From: Nocardioides sp. URHA0020
GTDB lineage: Bacteria; Actinomycetota; Actinomycetes; Propionibacteriales; Nocardioidaceae
Assembly (NCBI RefSeq): GCF_000620705.1
Contig: NZ_KK211172.1
Coordinates: 196,963 to 260,962 of the forward strand
Direction of reading: 5' to 3'
Length of the DNA stretch: 64,000 nt
In this document: one piece after another, positions 31,881 through 41,189 of the stretch
How the letters are laid out: each line of letters opens with the position of its first letter
Position numbering within the stretch: position 1 is the first letter of the stretch
The notes under the pieces: generated by a model
Told to the model about the DNA's origin: nothing
What the model saw: only the letters and a program-made list of their open reading frames with translations
Database searches by the model: none
Position numbers and translations under genes: made by a program

Positions 31881-34120
31881 TCGGAGTCGTCCGCGCCTTC
31901 GCCGGCGTCGTTCGAACCCTCGTCGCCCTCGACGTACGGGATCAGCGAGAGCTTGCCCCGGTCGTCGATCTCGGCGATCTGGACCTGGATCTTCTGGCCC
32001 ACGGAGACGACGTCCTCGACGGCGTCGACACGCTTGCCGCCGGCCAGGCCGCGCAGCTTGCTGATGTGCAGCAGCCCGTCCTTGCCCGGCATCAGCGAGA
32101 TGAACGCGCCGAAGTTGGTCGTCTTGACGACCGTGCCCAGGTAGCGCTCGCCGATCTCGGGCATGGTCGGGTTCGCGATCTGGTTGATCGCGTCCTTCGC
32201 AGCCTGAGCGGCCTCACCGTTGGTGGCACCGATGTAGATCGTGCCGTCGTCCTCGATCGAGATCGAGGCACCGGTGTCGTCCTGGATCTGGTTGATGATC
32301 TTGCCCTTCGGCCCGATGACCTCGCCGATCTTGTCGACGGGCACCCGGATCGTGATGATCCGCGGGGCGTGGACCGACATCTCCTCGGGCTCGTCGATGG
32401 CCTCGGCCATCACGTCGAGGATCGTCATGCGGGCGTCCTTGGCCTGGTTCAGCGCCGCAGCGAGGACCTCGGCCGGGATGCCGTCGAGCTTGGTGTCGAG
32501 CTGGAGCGCGGTGACGAACTCCCGGGTGCCGGCGACCTTGAAGTCCATGTCGCCGAAGGCGTCCTCGGCACCGAGGATGTCGGTCAGCGCGACGTACTGC
32601 GTCTCGCCGTCGACCTCACCGGAGATGAGGCCCATCGCGATGCCCGCGACGGACGCCTTGAGCGGCACGCCGGCCTGCAGCAGCGCCAGGGTGGATGCGC
32701 AGACCGAGCCCATCGAGGTGGAGCCGTTGGAGCCCATGGCCTCGGAGAGCTGACGGATCGCGTAGGGGAACTCCTCGCGGTCGGGCAGCACCGGCAGCAG
32801 CGCCCGGCGGGCGAGCGCACCGTGGCCGACCTCGCGCCGCTTCGGCGAGCCCACGCGGCCGGTCTCACCGGTGGAGAACGGCGGGAAGATGTACTTGTGC
32901 ATGTAGCGGCGGTGCTTCTCCGGGGAGAGCGTGTCGAGCTGCTGCTCCATCTTGAGCATGTCGAGGGTGGTGACGCCCAGGATCTGGGTCTCGCCACGCT
33001 CGAACAGCGCCGAGCCGTGCACCCGCGGGATCACGCCGACCTCGGCGTGCAGCGGCCGGATGTCGGCGAGGCCGCGGCCGTCCATGCGGATCTTGTCGCG
33101 CAGCACGCGCTCGCGCATGACCTGCTTGCTGACCGAGCGGAACGCCGCGCCGATCTCCTTCTCGCGACCCTCGAACTGGTCGGCGAGCTGCTCGAGCAGC
33201 GCGGCCTTGAGCTCGTCGGTCCGGGCCTCGCGCTCGAGCTTGTCGACGATGGTCATCGCGACGCTGAGGTCGGCCGCGGAGGCCGCCTCGACGGCGGCGT
33301 GGACGTCGTCCTCGTAGTCGAGGAAGACCGGGAAGTCCTGGACCGGCTTCGCGGCGACGTTGGCCAGCTCCTGCTGGGCCTCGCACAACTGCTTGATGAA
33401 CGGCTTGGACGCGTCCAGGCCGCCGGCGACGACGGCCTCGGTGGGCGCCTGCACGCCACCCTCGACGAGGGTCCAGGTCTGCTCGGTGGCCTCGGCCTCG
33501 ACCATCATGATCGCGACGTCACCGGTCTCGGTGACGCGACCCGCGACCACCATGTCGAACACGGCGTCCTCGAGCTGGCTGTGGGTCGGGAACGCGACCC
33601 ACTGGCCCTCGATCAGGGCGACGCGCACGGCGCCGACCGGACCGGAGAAGGGCAGGCCGGAGATCTGGGTGGAGAGCGACGCCGCGTTGATCGCGAGGAC
33701 GTCGTACGGCTGGTTGGGGTCGAGCGCCATCACGGTGATGACGACCTGGACCTCGTTGCGCAGGCCCTTCTTGAAGGTCGGGCGCAGCGGACGGTCGATC
33801 AGGCGGCAGGTGAGGATCGCGTCCTCGCCCGGCCGGCCCTCGGACCGGAAGAAGGAGCCGGGGATCTTGCCCGCGGCGTACATCCGCTCCTCGACGTCGA
33901 TCGTCAGGGGGAAGAAGTCGAAGTGGTCCTTGGGGTGCTTGCCGGCCGTGGTGGCCGACAGCAGCATGGTGTCGTCGTCGAGGTAGGCGGTCACCGCACC
34001 GGCGGCCTGCCGGGCCAGGAGCCCGGTCTCGAACTTCACCGTGCGCTGGCCGTGCTTGCCGTTGTCGAGGACAGTCTCGACGGCGGAGATCACGGGCTCG
34101 TTGGACATGGATTCAGTCAA
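31877..34120 (-). CDS. pnp: Polyribonucleotide nucleotidyltransferase (PNPase)
   Basis: 3'-to-5' phosphorolytic exoribonuclease and polynucleotide synthase of RNA turnover. The 747-aa protein has two RNase PH domains (LDDDTMLLSATTAGK, then GRGLADIRPLHAEVG and DMDFKVAGT), a KH domain (IGEVIGPKGKIINQIQ) and a C-terminal S1 domain (GTVVKTTNFGAFISL). TTG 34120 is preferred, since AGGGA is 7 nt upstream; ATG 34108 is the alternative but is 19 nt from that site. It is preceded by a structured leader and followed by the overlapping M16 gene. Confidence 0.95.
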   Translation of the reverse strand: MTESMSNEPVISAVETVLDNGKHGQRTVKFETGLLARQAAGAVTAYLDDDTMLLSATTAGKHPKDHFDFFPLTIDVEERMYAAGKIPGSFFRSEGRPGEDAILTCRLIDRPLRPTFKKGLRNEVQVVITVMALDPNQPYDVLAINAASLSTQISGLPFSGPVGAVRVALIEGQWVAFPTHSQLEDAVFDMVVAGRVTETGDVAIMMVEAEATEQTWTLVEGGVQAPTEAVVAGGLDASKPFIKQLCEAQQELANVAAKPVQDFPVFLDYEDDVHAAVEAASAADLSVAMTIVDKLEREARTDELKAALLEQLADQFEGREKEIGAAFRSVSKQVMRERVLRDKIRMDGRGLADIRPLHAEVGVIPRVHGSALFERGETQILGVTTLDMLKMEQQLDTLSPEKHRRYMHKYIFPPFSTGETGRVGSPKRREVGHGALARRALLPVLPDREEFPYAIRQLSEAMGSNGSTSMGSVCASTLALLQAGVPLKASVAGIAMGLISGEVDGETQYVALTDILGAEDAFGDMDFKVAGTREFVTALQLDTKLDGIPAEVLAAALNQAKDARMTILDVMAEAIDEPEEMSVHAPRIITIRVPVDKIGEVIGPKGKIINQIQDDTGASISIEDDGTIYIGATNGEAAQAAKDAINQIANPTMPEIGERYLGTVVKTTNFGAFISLMPGKDGLLHISKLRGLAGGKRVDAVEDVVSVGQKIQVQIAEIDDRGKLSLIPYVEGDEGSNDAGEGADDSE

Positions 34121-34181
34121 GGGTCGTTCCCTGTTTCTGTTCACGGAGCACCGCCGGCGGCCGGTCTTCGATCGAGGCCCG

Positions 34182-34226
34182 CCCTGTGCCACCGTCAACG
34201 GTGGTGCGCACGCCGTGCGCACAGGG
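34182..34226 (-). promoter_or_regulatory. Structured pnp leader
   Basis: Nested complementary segments: CCCTGTGC (34182-34189) with GCACAGGG (34219-34226), CACCGT-CA-ACGGTG (34190-34203), and two copies of self-complementary GTGCGCAC (34204-34211 and 34215-34222). The pairings compete, so two alternative folds are possible in the pnp 5' leader. Confidence 0.5.
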
Positions 34227-34346
34227 AGGGCCACTACCGAGGACCGAGCCAGAACGAGGCGGTCGGCTCCTACGGGTGATACTCGGATTCAGTTGTTCGG
34301 TGGTGCCGTCCCGAGCCTATCGGCGTCGGGCCGAAATGCAGACGAA

Positions 34347-34371
34347 GCGGCTGCCCGATGGGGGCAGCCGC
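34347..34371 (-). terminator. rpsO terminator hairpin
   Basis: GCGGCTGCCC and GGGCAGCCGC form a perfect 10-bp stem with a 5-nt loop, 21 bases past the rpsO stop and before pnp. Confidence 0.8.
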
Positions 34372-34392
34372 TCCGCCCCGCAGAACGTGAGG

Positions 34393-34668
34393 TCAGCGTC
34401 GCAGACCGAGGCGCTCGACGATCGAGCGGTAACGGGCGATCTCGGTCTTCTGCAGGTAGTTGAGCAGACGACGGCGACGGCCGACGAGCAGCAGCAGACC
34501 ACGACGGCTGTGGTGGTCGTGCTTGTGGGTCTTGAGGTGCTCCGTGAGGTGGCTGATGCGGTGGCTCAGCAGAGCGATCTGGACCTCGGGCGAACCGGTG
34601 TCGCCCTCGGTCAGGGCGTACTCGGCGGCAATCTTCTTCTTGGTCTCCGCGTCGGTACCGATCGACAT
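34393..34668 (-). CDS. rpsO: 30S ribosomal protein S15
   Basis: A 91-aa ribosomal protein that binds 16S rRNA and starts assembly of the 30S platform. The family pattern is intact: EYALTEGDTGSPEVQIALLS, ISHLTEHLKTHKHDHHSRRG, LLLLVGRRRRLLNYL. ATG 34668 has AAGGAG 5 nt upstream. It lies upstream of pnp as in most bacteria, with a hairpin between them. Confidence 0.97.
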   Translation of the reverse strand: MSIGTDAETKKKIAAEYALTEGDTGSPEVQIALLSHRISHLTEHLKTHKHDHHSRRGLLLLVGRRRRLLNYLQKTEIARYRSIVERLGLRR

Positions 34669-34842
34669 GGGGGCTCCTTCTCCGGCCCTCTCGGGCTCAG
34701 TCGTTGCGCGGCGCGCCCGGGCCTGTTCACCGGGGCACTGTGGTTCCGCGGCCGTTAGACGGCGTGTCGCCGATGGAGGCGACCCCAGAACCGTACCGCG
34801 ACAGCCGGGACCCGACCCAATCGGGCGTGCGACCATCGACGC

Positions 34843-35547
34843 GTGCTCTCCCGACTCGGATCGCTCCTGCTGGTCGTCGTCCTGGCCGCGACGGGGTGCG
34901 TCGTCGTACCGGCCCAGGCCGCGATGCCCACCGAGCGGCGGGCGGTGCCCGCCTGGGCGGACGACCTGCCGGCCCGGACCACCCAGGTCGTGCGGACCGT
35001 GTCGAGCCGCACCTACTGCCGCAAGGTCTGGTGCACGGTGACCCAGGCCTGGCAGCGCGACGCCGACGGGCGCTGGAGCAAGGTCAAGGAGTTCCGCTCC
35101 TCGATCGGCGCGAACGGGTGGGGCAAGCGGCGCGAGGGCGACGGCCGCTCCCCCGGCGGGACGTTCCGGATCAAGGTCACCTTCACGACCTCGCGCAGCA
35201 ACCCGGGCGCGATGCCGTGGCGCCGACGCCTGCCGACGTCGGTCGTCTCCGCGGCCGCGGGACGCGACTACAACACCTGGGTCGACGTCCGCGGCGTCAC
35301 CTCGGGCGACCGGCCGTCCATGCGGTACGGCTGGGTCCTCGACTTCAACCGGGTCCGGCTGCGCCCCGGCGCCGGGCCACGCCCGGTGCCCGGGAAGGGA
35401 AGCGGGATCTTCTACCACACCTCGAAGCGTGGGAAGCGGTGGGCGCCGACCGCGGGCTGCACCCAGGTCGGCACCCCGCGTCAGATGCGCTGGCTGCTCA
35501 CGTGGCTGCGCCCCGAGGCGCACCCACGCGTGGTCCAGAACCGCTGA
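34843..35547 (+). CDS. Secreted L,D-transpeptidase-like protein (YkuD-like)
   Basis: A 234-aa exported protein. The N-terminal signal (SLLLVVVLAATGC VVVPAQA) could be Sec type I or, given LAATGC, a lipoprotein signal with Cys19. The catalytic region has His192 in GIFYHTS and Cys206 in PTAGCTQVG, the His/Cys pair of YkuD transpeptidases. The substrate segment RSPGGTFRI fits the fold (usually TPxGxF). It probably crosslinks or trims peptidoglycan. GTG 34843 is divergent from rpsO; a weak GACCAT element lies 6 nt upstream. Confidence 0.8.
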   Translation: MLSRLGSLLLVVVLAATGCVVVPAQAAMPTERRAVPAWADDLPARTTQVVRTVSSRTYCRKVWCTVTQAWQRDADGRWSKVKEFRSSIGANGWGKRREGDGRSPGGTFRIKVTFTTSRSNPGAMPWRRRLPTSVVSAAAGRDYNTWVDVRGVTSGDRPSMRYGWVLDFNRVRLRPGAGPRPVPGKGSGIFYHTSKRGKRWAPTAGCTQVGTPRQMRWLLTWLRPEAHPRVVQNR

Positions 35548-35553
35548 GCCGGC

Positions 35554-35796
35554 TCAGACGGCCGGCGGCGGGTCGTTGCGCTCGGTGACGACGCGGCTGC
35601 CGTCGGAGTACTGCGTGACGGCGGTCGAGCGGCGACGTGAGGCGGTGGTGGCCGCCGTCAGCACCACGACCAGCACACCGGCCGCGGCGAGGATCCAGCC
35701 GACCATCGTGAGGTCGACGTTCGACAGGCTGTCGGTCACGGCGAGCGCCAGGATCAGCCCCACCGCCAGCAAGAAGATGCCGAGTCCGTATCCCAT
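35554..35796 (-). CDS. DUF6458 membrane protein
   Basis: An 80-aa protein with two TM segments (about 3-22 and 30-50) and a short charged tail (YSDGSRVVTERNDPPP). The N-terminus MGYGLGIFLLAVGLILALAV and the VDLTMVGWILAAAGVL segment match the actinobacterial DUF6458 family. ATG 35796 has GGGAGA about 7 nt upstream. It converges with the L,D-transpeptidase gene, leaving 6 bases. The function is unknown. Confidence 0.85.
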   Translation of the reverse strand: MGYGLGIFLLAVGLILALAVTDSLSNVDLTMVGWILAAAGVLVVVLTAATTASRRRSTAVTQYSDGSRVVTERNDPPPAV

Positions 35797-35876
35797 GGTT
35801 ATCTCCCTCTCGAGTCGCCCCCGGTGGGGGGCGTCGAGGGGAGGGTGTCCGGACGCGATGCTGGTGAAACCCTGGA

Positions 35877-37058
35877 TCAGACCACCGAGACCGGGTGGCG
35901 CACGACGGCGTCGAAGAAGTAGCCGTTGGGGTTGTACGCCGCGACGAGCGGCTGGGTGCGGCCGGCCCCGTCGCTCGCCCGGGCGAGCAGCTCGTGGTGG
36001 CCGACGTCCGGCCGGTCCCAGGTCCAGGTCCACTGCGTCCAGCCCTGCTGCCGGGCGCGACCGAGACGTGCCCGGTCCCAGGTCGCCCCACCGTCCGCAC
36101 TGATCTCGACGCGCCTGATGGGTGCGGCACCGCTCCAGGACCGCCCGGTCAGCCGCAGCCTGCTCCCGCGGGGCAGCTGGGCCTCCCACGGCAGCTCGAA
36201 GGCGGAGCGCACGGGATTGGTGGTCAGGGGCTCGTCGCCGATCCGGTACCACGTGGTGTTCCAGGGAGAGGTGAGCTGGCTCGTCGAGACCTCCAGGGAG
36301 CCCAGCCACTTGATGCTTCCGATGCCGACCCAGCCGGGCAGCACCAGGCGCAGCGGGTAGCCGTGGTCGGGCAGCAGCGGCTCGCCGTTCATCTCCCAGG
36401 CCAGCAGCGCGTCGTCCAGGGCCTTGTCGATCGGGAAGGGCCGGCGCACCGGTCCGTGGTCCACGCCGCCGTTCACGTAGCTCGGGTCGAGGCCCGTCGC
36501 CTGCACCGACACGGCGTCGCGGTCGATGCCGAGGTGGTGCAGGAGGTCGCGCAGTCGTACGCCGTGCCAGCGCACCGCGCCCACCGCCCCGAGGGTCCAG
36601 GCCGTCCCGGCCGCCGGCGTGCCCTGCTGGGTCGAGAAGAGGCTGCGCCCGTTGCCGGTGCACTCATGGGTGGTGACCAGGGTGGTCCGCGGCAGCCGCC
36701 GCAGGTCGCGCAGCGAGACGGTGAGCGCGTCGGCCGCGGTGCGCGGCGTGCGGAGGCCGTCGCCGTAGACCCGGAGGGCGTACGTCGCCGGGTCGATCGT
36801 CGGCGTGACCGTGTGGTTGCGCACGAAGAGCCGCGCCTGCGGGGTGAGGTAGCGGTGCGGGTCGACCGAGCTCCAGCGCATCTCGGCGTTGGTGCCGAAG
36901 TCGACGAACCGGTCCGCCGGGAGCGGCTTGAGGATGGCGGGAGCGCCAGCAAGCGCCCGGCCGAGTGGCGCGAGCGCTTGCGTGGTGAGCGCTCCGCCGA
37001 TCAGGGCGGCGGAGCGGAGCAGGGTGCGGCGGGTCGTCGCCCGAGGCAGAGCGTCCAT
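35877..37058 (-). CDS. Tat-exported molybdopterin-dependent oxidoreductase (sulfite oxidase family)
   Basis: A 393-aa protein. The N-terminus TTRRTLLRSAALIGGALTT is a Tat-like signal. The molybdopterin-binding domain (about 85-260) has the Mo-ligand Cys133 in THECTGNGRS, and the C-terminal Mo-co dimerisation domain (about 275-385) includes ISADGGATWDRARLG. It may oxidise sulfite or a related substrate outside the cytoplasm; the redox partner is not seen next to it. ATG 37058 is chosen for the TAGTGT element 7 nt upstream. Confidence 0.9.
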   Translation of the reverse strand: MDALPRATTRRTLLRSAALIGGALTTQALAPLGRALAGAPAILKPLPADRFVDFGTNAEMRWSSVDPHRYLTPQARLFVRNHTVTPTIDPATYALRVYGDGLRTPRTAADALTVSLRDLRRLPRTTLVTTHECTGNGRSLFSTQQGTPAAGTAWTLGAVGAVRWHGVRLRDLLHHLGIDRDAVSVQATGLDPSYVNGGVDHGPVRRPFPIDKALDDALLAWEMNGEPLLPDHGYPLRLVLPGWVGIGSIKWLGSLEVSTSQLTSPWNTTWYRIGDEPLTTNPVRSAFELPWEAQLPRGSRLRLTGRSWSGAAPIRRVEISADGGATWDRARLGRARQQGWTQWTWTWDRPDVGHHELLARASDGAGRTQPLVAAYNPNGYFFDAVVRHPVSVV

Positions 37059-37065
37059 GGCCGGC

Positions 37066-37071
37066 ACACTA
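37066..37071 (-). promoter_or_regulatory. -10 element TAGTGT, leaderless-type
   Basis: Minus-strand TAGTGT, 7 nt before the ATG at 37058, in the 20-base gap after the MMPL gene. Confidence 0.5.
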
Positions 37072-37078
37072 ACATCAT

Positions 37079-39271
37079 CTACTTACTCGAGATAAGCCCC
37101 GCGTACGCCGGCTCCGGCTCCTCGACGACCTGCGCCTGGGGGCGCCGCGGCTTCCAGGGCCACCACACCTTGTCGCCCAGCAGCACCAGGATCGCCGGCA
37201 GCATCACCAGCCGGACCAGGGTCGCGTCGAGCAGGATCGCGGCCGACAGCCCGACGCCCATCATCTTCATCTCGAGCATGCTCAGCGTCGCGAAGATCGC
37301 GAACACCGAGACCATGACGGCCGCCGCACTGGTGACGACGCCGGCGGTGTCGGCGATGCCGCGCTCCACCGCGAGCCGGGTCGGCAGGCCGTTGTTCATG
37401 TGCTCACGGATCCGGCTGAGCACGAAGACGTGGTAGTCCATCGACAGCCCGACCAGGACCACCAGCACGAAGAGCGGCAGCCAGTCGATCACGAAGCCCG
37501 GGCTGGTGAAGTCGAGGAGCCCGCTCCCCCAGCCGTGCTGGAAGACCAGCGTCATCACGCCGAACGCCGCACCGATCGAGGCCAGGTTGAGCACCGTCGA
37601 GATGATCGCGAGGGGGATGCTGCGGAAGGTCGCCGCCATGATCAGCATCGTCAGCAGCAGCACGAAGCCGATGACCAGCACCAGCCGGCCGTCCTGCTGC
37701 TCGGCGAAGTCCAGGCTCTCCGCGGCGCCGCCGCCGACGGCGTGCTCGCCCAGGCCGTCGAGCGTGGCCGGCACCAGGTCGTCGCGGAGCAGGTGCAGGG
37801 CGTCGTCGACCCGGGGGTCGGTCTCCTCGTACGGCATCCCGAGCACGATGAGTGACGTCGTGCCGTCCTTCGAGGTCTGGACCTCGCGGCCCGAGGCCAC
37901 GAAGTCACCGGTGGCGACCGCCTTGTCGGTGAGCTCGTCGAGCGCCGCGGTGACCTCGGCGGTCGAGGCCCCGTCGGAGCGTACGACGACCCGCGCCGAG
38001 GCGCCCTCGTCGGCGGGGAAGCTCTTGCTGATGTCCTTGACCGTCTGCACCTGCGGGATCGATGCGGGCAGGGTGTCGAGCGTGGCGGAGTGGGTCCTCA
38101 TGCCCAGCGCCGGGATGGCCAGCCCGAGGATGACGATGCCGGACAGGGCGAGGGCGGCGACGGGGTGGCGCACCACCGGCGACAGCAGGCGGCGGCTGAT
38201 GCCACCGCGACCGATGCGGCGGTTGAGGCGCCACAGCAGCGGCACCCGGGGGCGGTCGACCCAGCGGCCGAGCTTGACCAGCAGGGCCGGCAGCACGGTG
38301 ATCGAGCCGAGCACGGCCACGGCCACCACGAGGATGGAGCCGATCGCCAGCGAGTTGAAGGTCGCGTTGCCGACGACGAACAGGCCCGCCATCGAGGCGA
38401 TCACCGCGCCGCCCGACACCAGGATCGAGTGGCCCGACGTACGCGCCGCGATCTCGACGGCATCGAGCGTGCTGTGGCCGTTGGCGAGCTCCTCACGCTG
38501 CCGCTTGAGGTAGAAGAGCGAGTAGTCGACGCCCACGGCCATGCCGATCAGCACGATCATGCTCGAGACCGTCGGGTCCGCCGGGACCAGGTGGGACAAC
38601 GCCGCCAGCAGGCCGATCGTCGCCGCGACGCTGGAGCCCGCGAGGAGCACCGGGATGCCCGCCGCGATCAACGCACCGAAGGCCAGCGCCATCAGCAGCA
38701 GCGTCACCGGGACGCTGATGGTCTCCGCGGAGCCGAGGTCCTCCGCGACCCGGTCGTTGATGGCCGCGTCGACCGAGACGTCACCGGCCTCGCGCACCTG
38801 GAGGTCCGTGAAGTCCTCCTGCACGCCGTCCGTCACCGCCTGGACGGCGGTGGTGTCGGCGTCGTCGCTGCTGGACGCCAGCTCGACCGAGACGAGCAGC
38901 GCCGTCCGGTCCTCGTTCCACTGCGGTGCCGCGACGCTGCGAACGCCGTCGGCGCCCTTCGCCCCGGCGGCGACCGCGGCCGCGGCCTGCTCGGCGTGCT
39001 CGGTGCCGGCGTCGCCGAGGCTGCCGGAGCGAGCGGTGATCAGGATGTTCTCCGTGTCGGGCTGCTCGAGGTGCGCCCGGGCCACCATCGTGTCCGCCCG
39101 ACCGGACTCGCCGATGCGGTAGTCGGCATCGGTGGCCTCGTGGGTGGGGATCGCGACGGCGAGTCCGACCGCGATCGCCACGAAGGCGATCCAGCCGAGG
39201 ATCGCCCTCCAGGGGTGTTCGGCGCTCCATCGCGCCGCCTTCATCGGTACTGCTGTCAGTGGGTTGCCCAT
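37079..39271 (-). CDS. MMPL-family RND transporter
   Basis: A 730-aa transporter with about 12 TM segments and two large extracytoplasmic loops (about 50-180 and 400-550). Family motifs are visible as IGMAVGVDYSLFYLKRQREE in the first half and VGLSMDYHVFVLSRIRE in the second, the paired GxDY/MDYH motifs of MMPL exporters. The substrate (lipid, drug or other hydrophobe) is unknown. ATG 39271 has AGGAGAG about 8 nt upstream. It is divergent from the two-component pair, so control by that pair is plausible. Confidence 0.92.
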   Translation of the reverse strand: MGNPLTAVPMKAARWSAEHPWRAILGWIAFVAIAVGLAVAIPTHEATDADYRIGESGRADTMVARAHLEQPDTENILITARSGSLGDAGTEHAEQAAAAVAAGAKGADGVRSVAAPQWNEDRTALLVSVELASSSDDADTTAVQAVTDGVQEDFTDLQVREAGDVSVDAAINDRVAEDLGSAETISVPVTLLLMALAFGALIAAGIPVLLAGSSVAATIGLLAALSHLVPADPTVSSMIVLIGMAVGVDYSLFYLKRQREELANGHSTLDAVEIAARTSGHSILVSGGAVIASMAGLFVVGNATFNSLAIGSILVVAVAVLGSITVLPALLVKLGRWVDRPRVPLLWRLNRRIGRGGISRRLLSPVVRHPVAALALSGIVILGLAIPALGMRTHSATLDTLPASIPQVQTVKDISKSFPADEGASARVVVRSDGASTAEVTAALDELTDKAVATGDFVASGREVQTSKDGTTSLIVLGMPYEETDPRVDDALHLLRDDLVPATLDGLGEHAVGGGAAESLDFAEQQDGRLVLVIGFVLLLTMLIMAATFRSIPLAIISTVLNLASIGAAFGVMTLVFQHGWGSGLLDFTSPGFVIDWLPLFVLVVLVGLSMDYHVFVLSRIREHMNNGLPTRLAVERGIADTAGVVTSAAAVMVSVFAIFATLSMLEMKMMGVGLSAAILLDATLVRLVMLPAILVLLGDKVWWPWKPRRPQAQVVEEPEPAYAGLISSK

Positions 39272-39405
39272 GGCCGTCTCTCCTGGGATTGGTAGGTACC
39301 TCAACCCTCGGGCCGCGGACGGCGGGGGTCAGGGGCGCAGGGACCCGGACCGTGGTGGTGCCTGCACCCCTGTGCGAGGTCGGGCAGGCCGGAGAGGATG
39401 GCGCA

Positions 39406-40581
39406 ATGAGCACCACGACGACCGCCGCGCCGCTGCCGCCCCCGGGGCGGGTGCGGATGACGATGTACGCCCTCGCCCAGCTGGGGCTCGCCGTACCGGC
39501 GCTGGTGCTCTTCATCCTCGACGTCGTCGGCGGGGCTCTGGCGCTGATCGTCATCGGCGTCCCGCTGCTCCTCGCGACCATCCCGGCGACGCGCTGGGTG
39601 GCCAACTGCCACCGGGCGATGGCCGGCCGGGTCCTCGGCACCCCGATCCCGCAGCAGTACCGGCCGACCCGGCCGGGTGGACCGGTCGCCCGGCTCGCCG
39701 GATGGGCCGCCGACCCGATGACGTGGCGCGACGCGGCCTGGCTGGTGGCCGCGTGCACCGTCGGGTTCGCCCTCGCGCTCGTCGCGGTGCTGCTGCTGGT
39801 GCTCGTCGTGACGGGCGCGCTGTGGTGGTTCGGCATCGAGCCGATCATGCGGGCCCGCTCGGCGATGGACCGGTGGTTCCTCTCCTACGGGCACACCGAG
39901 AAGCTCGAGCAGCGGGTGCAGGTGCTGACCGAGACGCGCGCCGAGGCGGTCGACCACTCCGCGGCCGAGCTGCGGCGGCTCGAGCGCGACCTGCACGACG
40001 GCGCCCAGGCCCGGCTGGTCGCGCTGTCGATGAGCCTGGGCATGGCCGAGGCGGCCTTCGACAGCGAGGACCCCGAGCAGGCGCTCCGGCTGGTGCAGGA
40101 CGCCCGGTCGACGACCACGGCCGCGATCGGCGACCTGCGCTCCGTCGTCCGCGGCATCCACCCGCCGGTGCTGGCCGACCGTGGCCTCGGCGGCGCCGTC
40201 ACGGCACTGGCGATGGACATGGCGCTCCCGGTGACGGTCGAGTCGACGCTGCCCGGCCGGCCGCCGGCACCCGTCGAGTCGGCGCTCTACTTCGGCATCG
40301 CGGAGTGCCTGGCCAACATCGGCAAGCACTCCGGCGCCGGCAACGGCTGGATCCGGCTGAGCCACGAGGACGGCGTCCTGCGAGCCGTCGTCGGCGACGA
40401 CGGTCGTGGCGGCGCCGATCCGGGCGGCGGAACCGGCATGCTGGGGGTCATGCGCCGGCTCGCGGCCTTCGACGGCACCCTGAGTGTCGCGAGCCCGGGC
40501 GGCGGTCCGACCATCGTCACCCTGGAGGTCCCGTGCGTCTTGTCCTCGCCGAGGACCACGCCCTCCTCCGGGCCGGCCTGA
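39406..40581 (+). CDS. Sensor histidine kinase (HisKA_3 type)
   Basis: A 391-aa membrane kinase of the NarL-partner class. There are two membrane regions: about 20-60 (double segment) and about 112-145. Dimerisation and phospho-acceptor HisKA_3 has His197 in RDLHDGAQARL. The ATPase domain has an N-box-like ECLANIGKHSG and glycine boxes GDDGRGGADPGG and GTGMLGVMRRL. ATG 39406 follows GGAGAGG and GAGGAT. Its 3' end overlaps the response regulator by 49 bases in another frame. Confidence 0.92.
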   Translation: MSTTTTAAPLPPPGRVRMTMYALAQLGLAVPALVLFILDVVGGALALIVIGVPLLLATIPATRWVANCHRAMAGRVLGTPIPQQYRPTRPGGPVARLAGWAADPMTWRDAAWLVAACTVGFALALVAVLLLVLVVTGALWWFGIEPIMRARSAMDRWFLSYGHTEKLEQRVQVLTETRAEAVDHSAAELRRLERDLHDGAQARLVALSMSLGMAEAAFDSEDPEQALRLVQDARSTTTAAIGDLRSVVRGIHPPVLADRGLGGAVTALAMDMALPVTVESTLPGRPPAPVESALYFGIAECLANIGKHSGAGNGWIRLSHEDGVLRAVVGDDGRGGADPGGGTGMLGVMRRLAAFDGTLSVASPGGGPTIVTLEVPCVLSSPRTTPSSGPA

Positions 40582-41174
40582 TCCAGCTGCTCGAGAGCAC
40601 CGGCTTCACGATCCTGCACGCGGTCGACAACGCGCCCGCGCTGTCGGCCGCCCTGCTCGACCCGGCCGCCGAGGCGGCCGTGCTCGACGTACGGCTCCCG
40701 CCGACGCAGACCGACGAGGGCCTGCGGGCCGCGATCGCCGTACGGGAGGCGCGGCCAGGCTTCCCGGTCATGGTGCTGTCGCAGTACGTCGAGCAGCTCT
40801 ACGCCCGCGAGCTGCTCGCCAGCGGCGCGGGCGCGGTCGGCTACCTGCTGAAGGACCGGGTGGCGGACGTCGCCGAGTTCGTGGACGGCGTACGACGCGT
40901 CGCGGCGGGCGGCACGGTCCTCGACCCCGAGGTCGTGGCGACGGTGATGGCACGGCAGCGCGAGGAGCCGCTCGAGCGACTGACCCCGCGCGAGCGCGAG
41001 GTGCTCGGGCTGATGGCCGAGGGCCGGTCGAACGCCGCGATCGCCGGACACCTGCACGTCACGGACAAGGCCGTCGCCAAGCACATCAACAGCATCTTCA
41101 CGAAGCTCGACCTGCCCATCGGCGAGGACGACCACCGTCGGGTCCGCGCCGTCCTCACCTACCTGCGGGTCTAG
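40533..41174 (+). CDS. NarL/LuxR-family response regulator
   Basis: A 213-aa regulator. The receiver domain has the acidic pair Glu7/Asp8 (LAEDH), phospho-acceptor Asp52 in VLDVRLPP and the conserved Lys in YLLKDRV. The C-terminal LuxR HTH reads LTPREREVLGLMAEGRSN and KAVAKHINSIFTKL. GTG 40533 has GGAGG 4 nt upstream and lies inside the kinase gene, ensuring coupled synthesis. Targets are unknown; the divergent MMPL gene is an obvious candidate. Confidence 0.95.
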   Translation: MRLVLAEDHALLRAGLIQLLESTGFTILHAVDNAPALSAALLDPAAEAAVLDVRLPPTQTDEGLRAAIAVREARPGFPVMVLSQYVEQLYARELLASGAGAVGYLLKDRVADVAEFVDGVRRVAAGGTVLDPEVVATVMARQREEPLERLTPREREVLGLMAEGRSNAAIAGHLHVTDKAVAKHINSIFTKLDLPIGEDDHRRVRAVLTYLRV

Positions 41175-41189
41175 CCGGACCGACCCGAC

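Noticed and set aside
31865..34279. 804-codon plus-strand open frame opposite pnp
   Set aside because: Shadow of pnp: no recognisable motif, and pnp is certain.
39290..39302. AGGTACCT palindrome between the MMPL gene and the histidine kinase as an operator
   Set aside because: Only 8 bp of symmetry; too short to claim without comparison to relatives.
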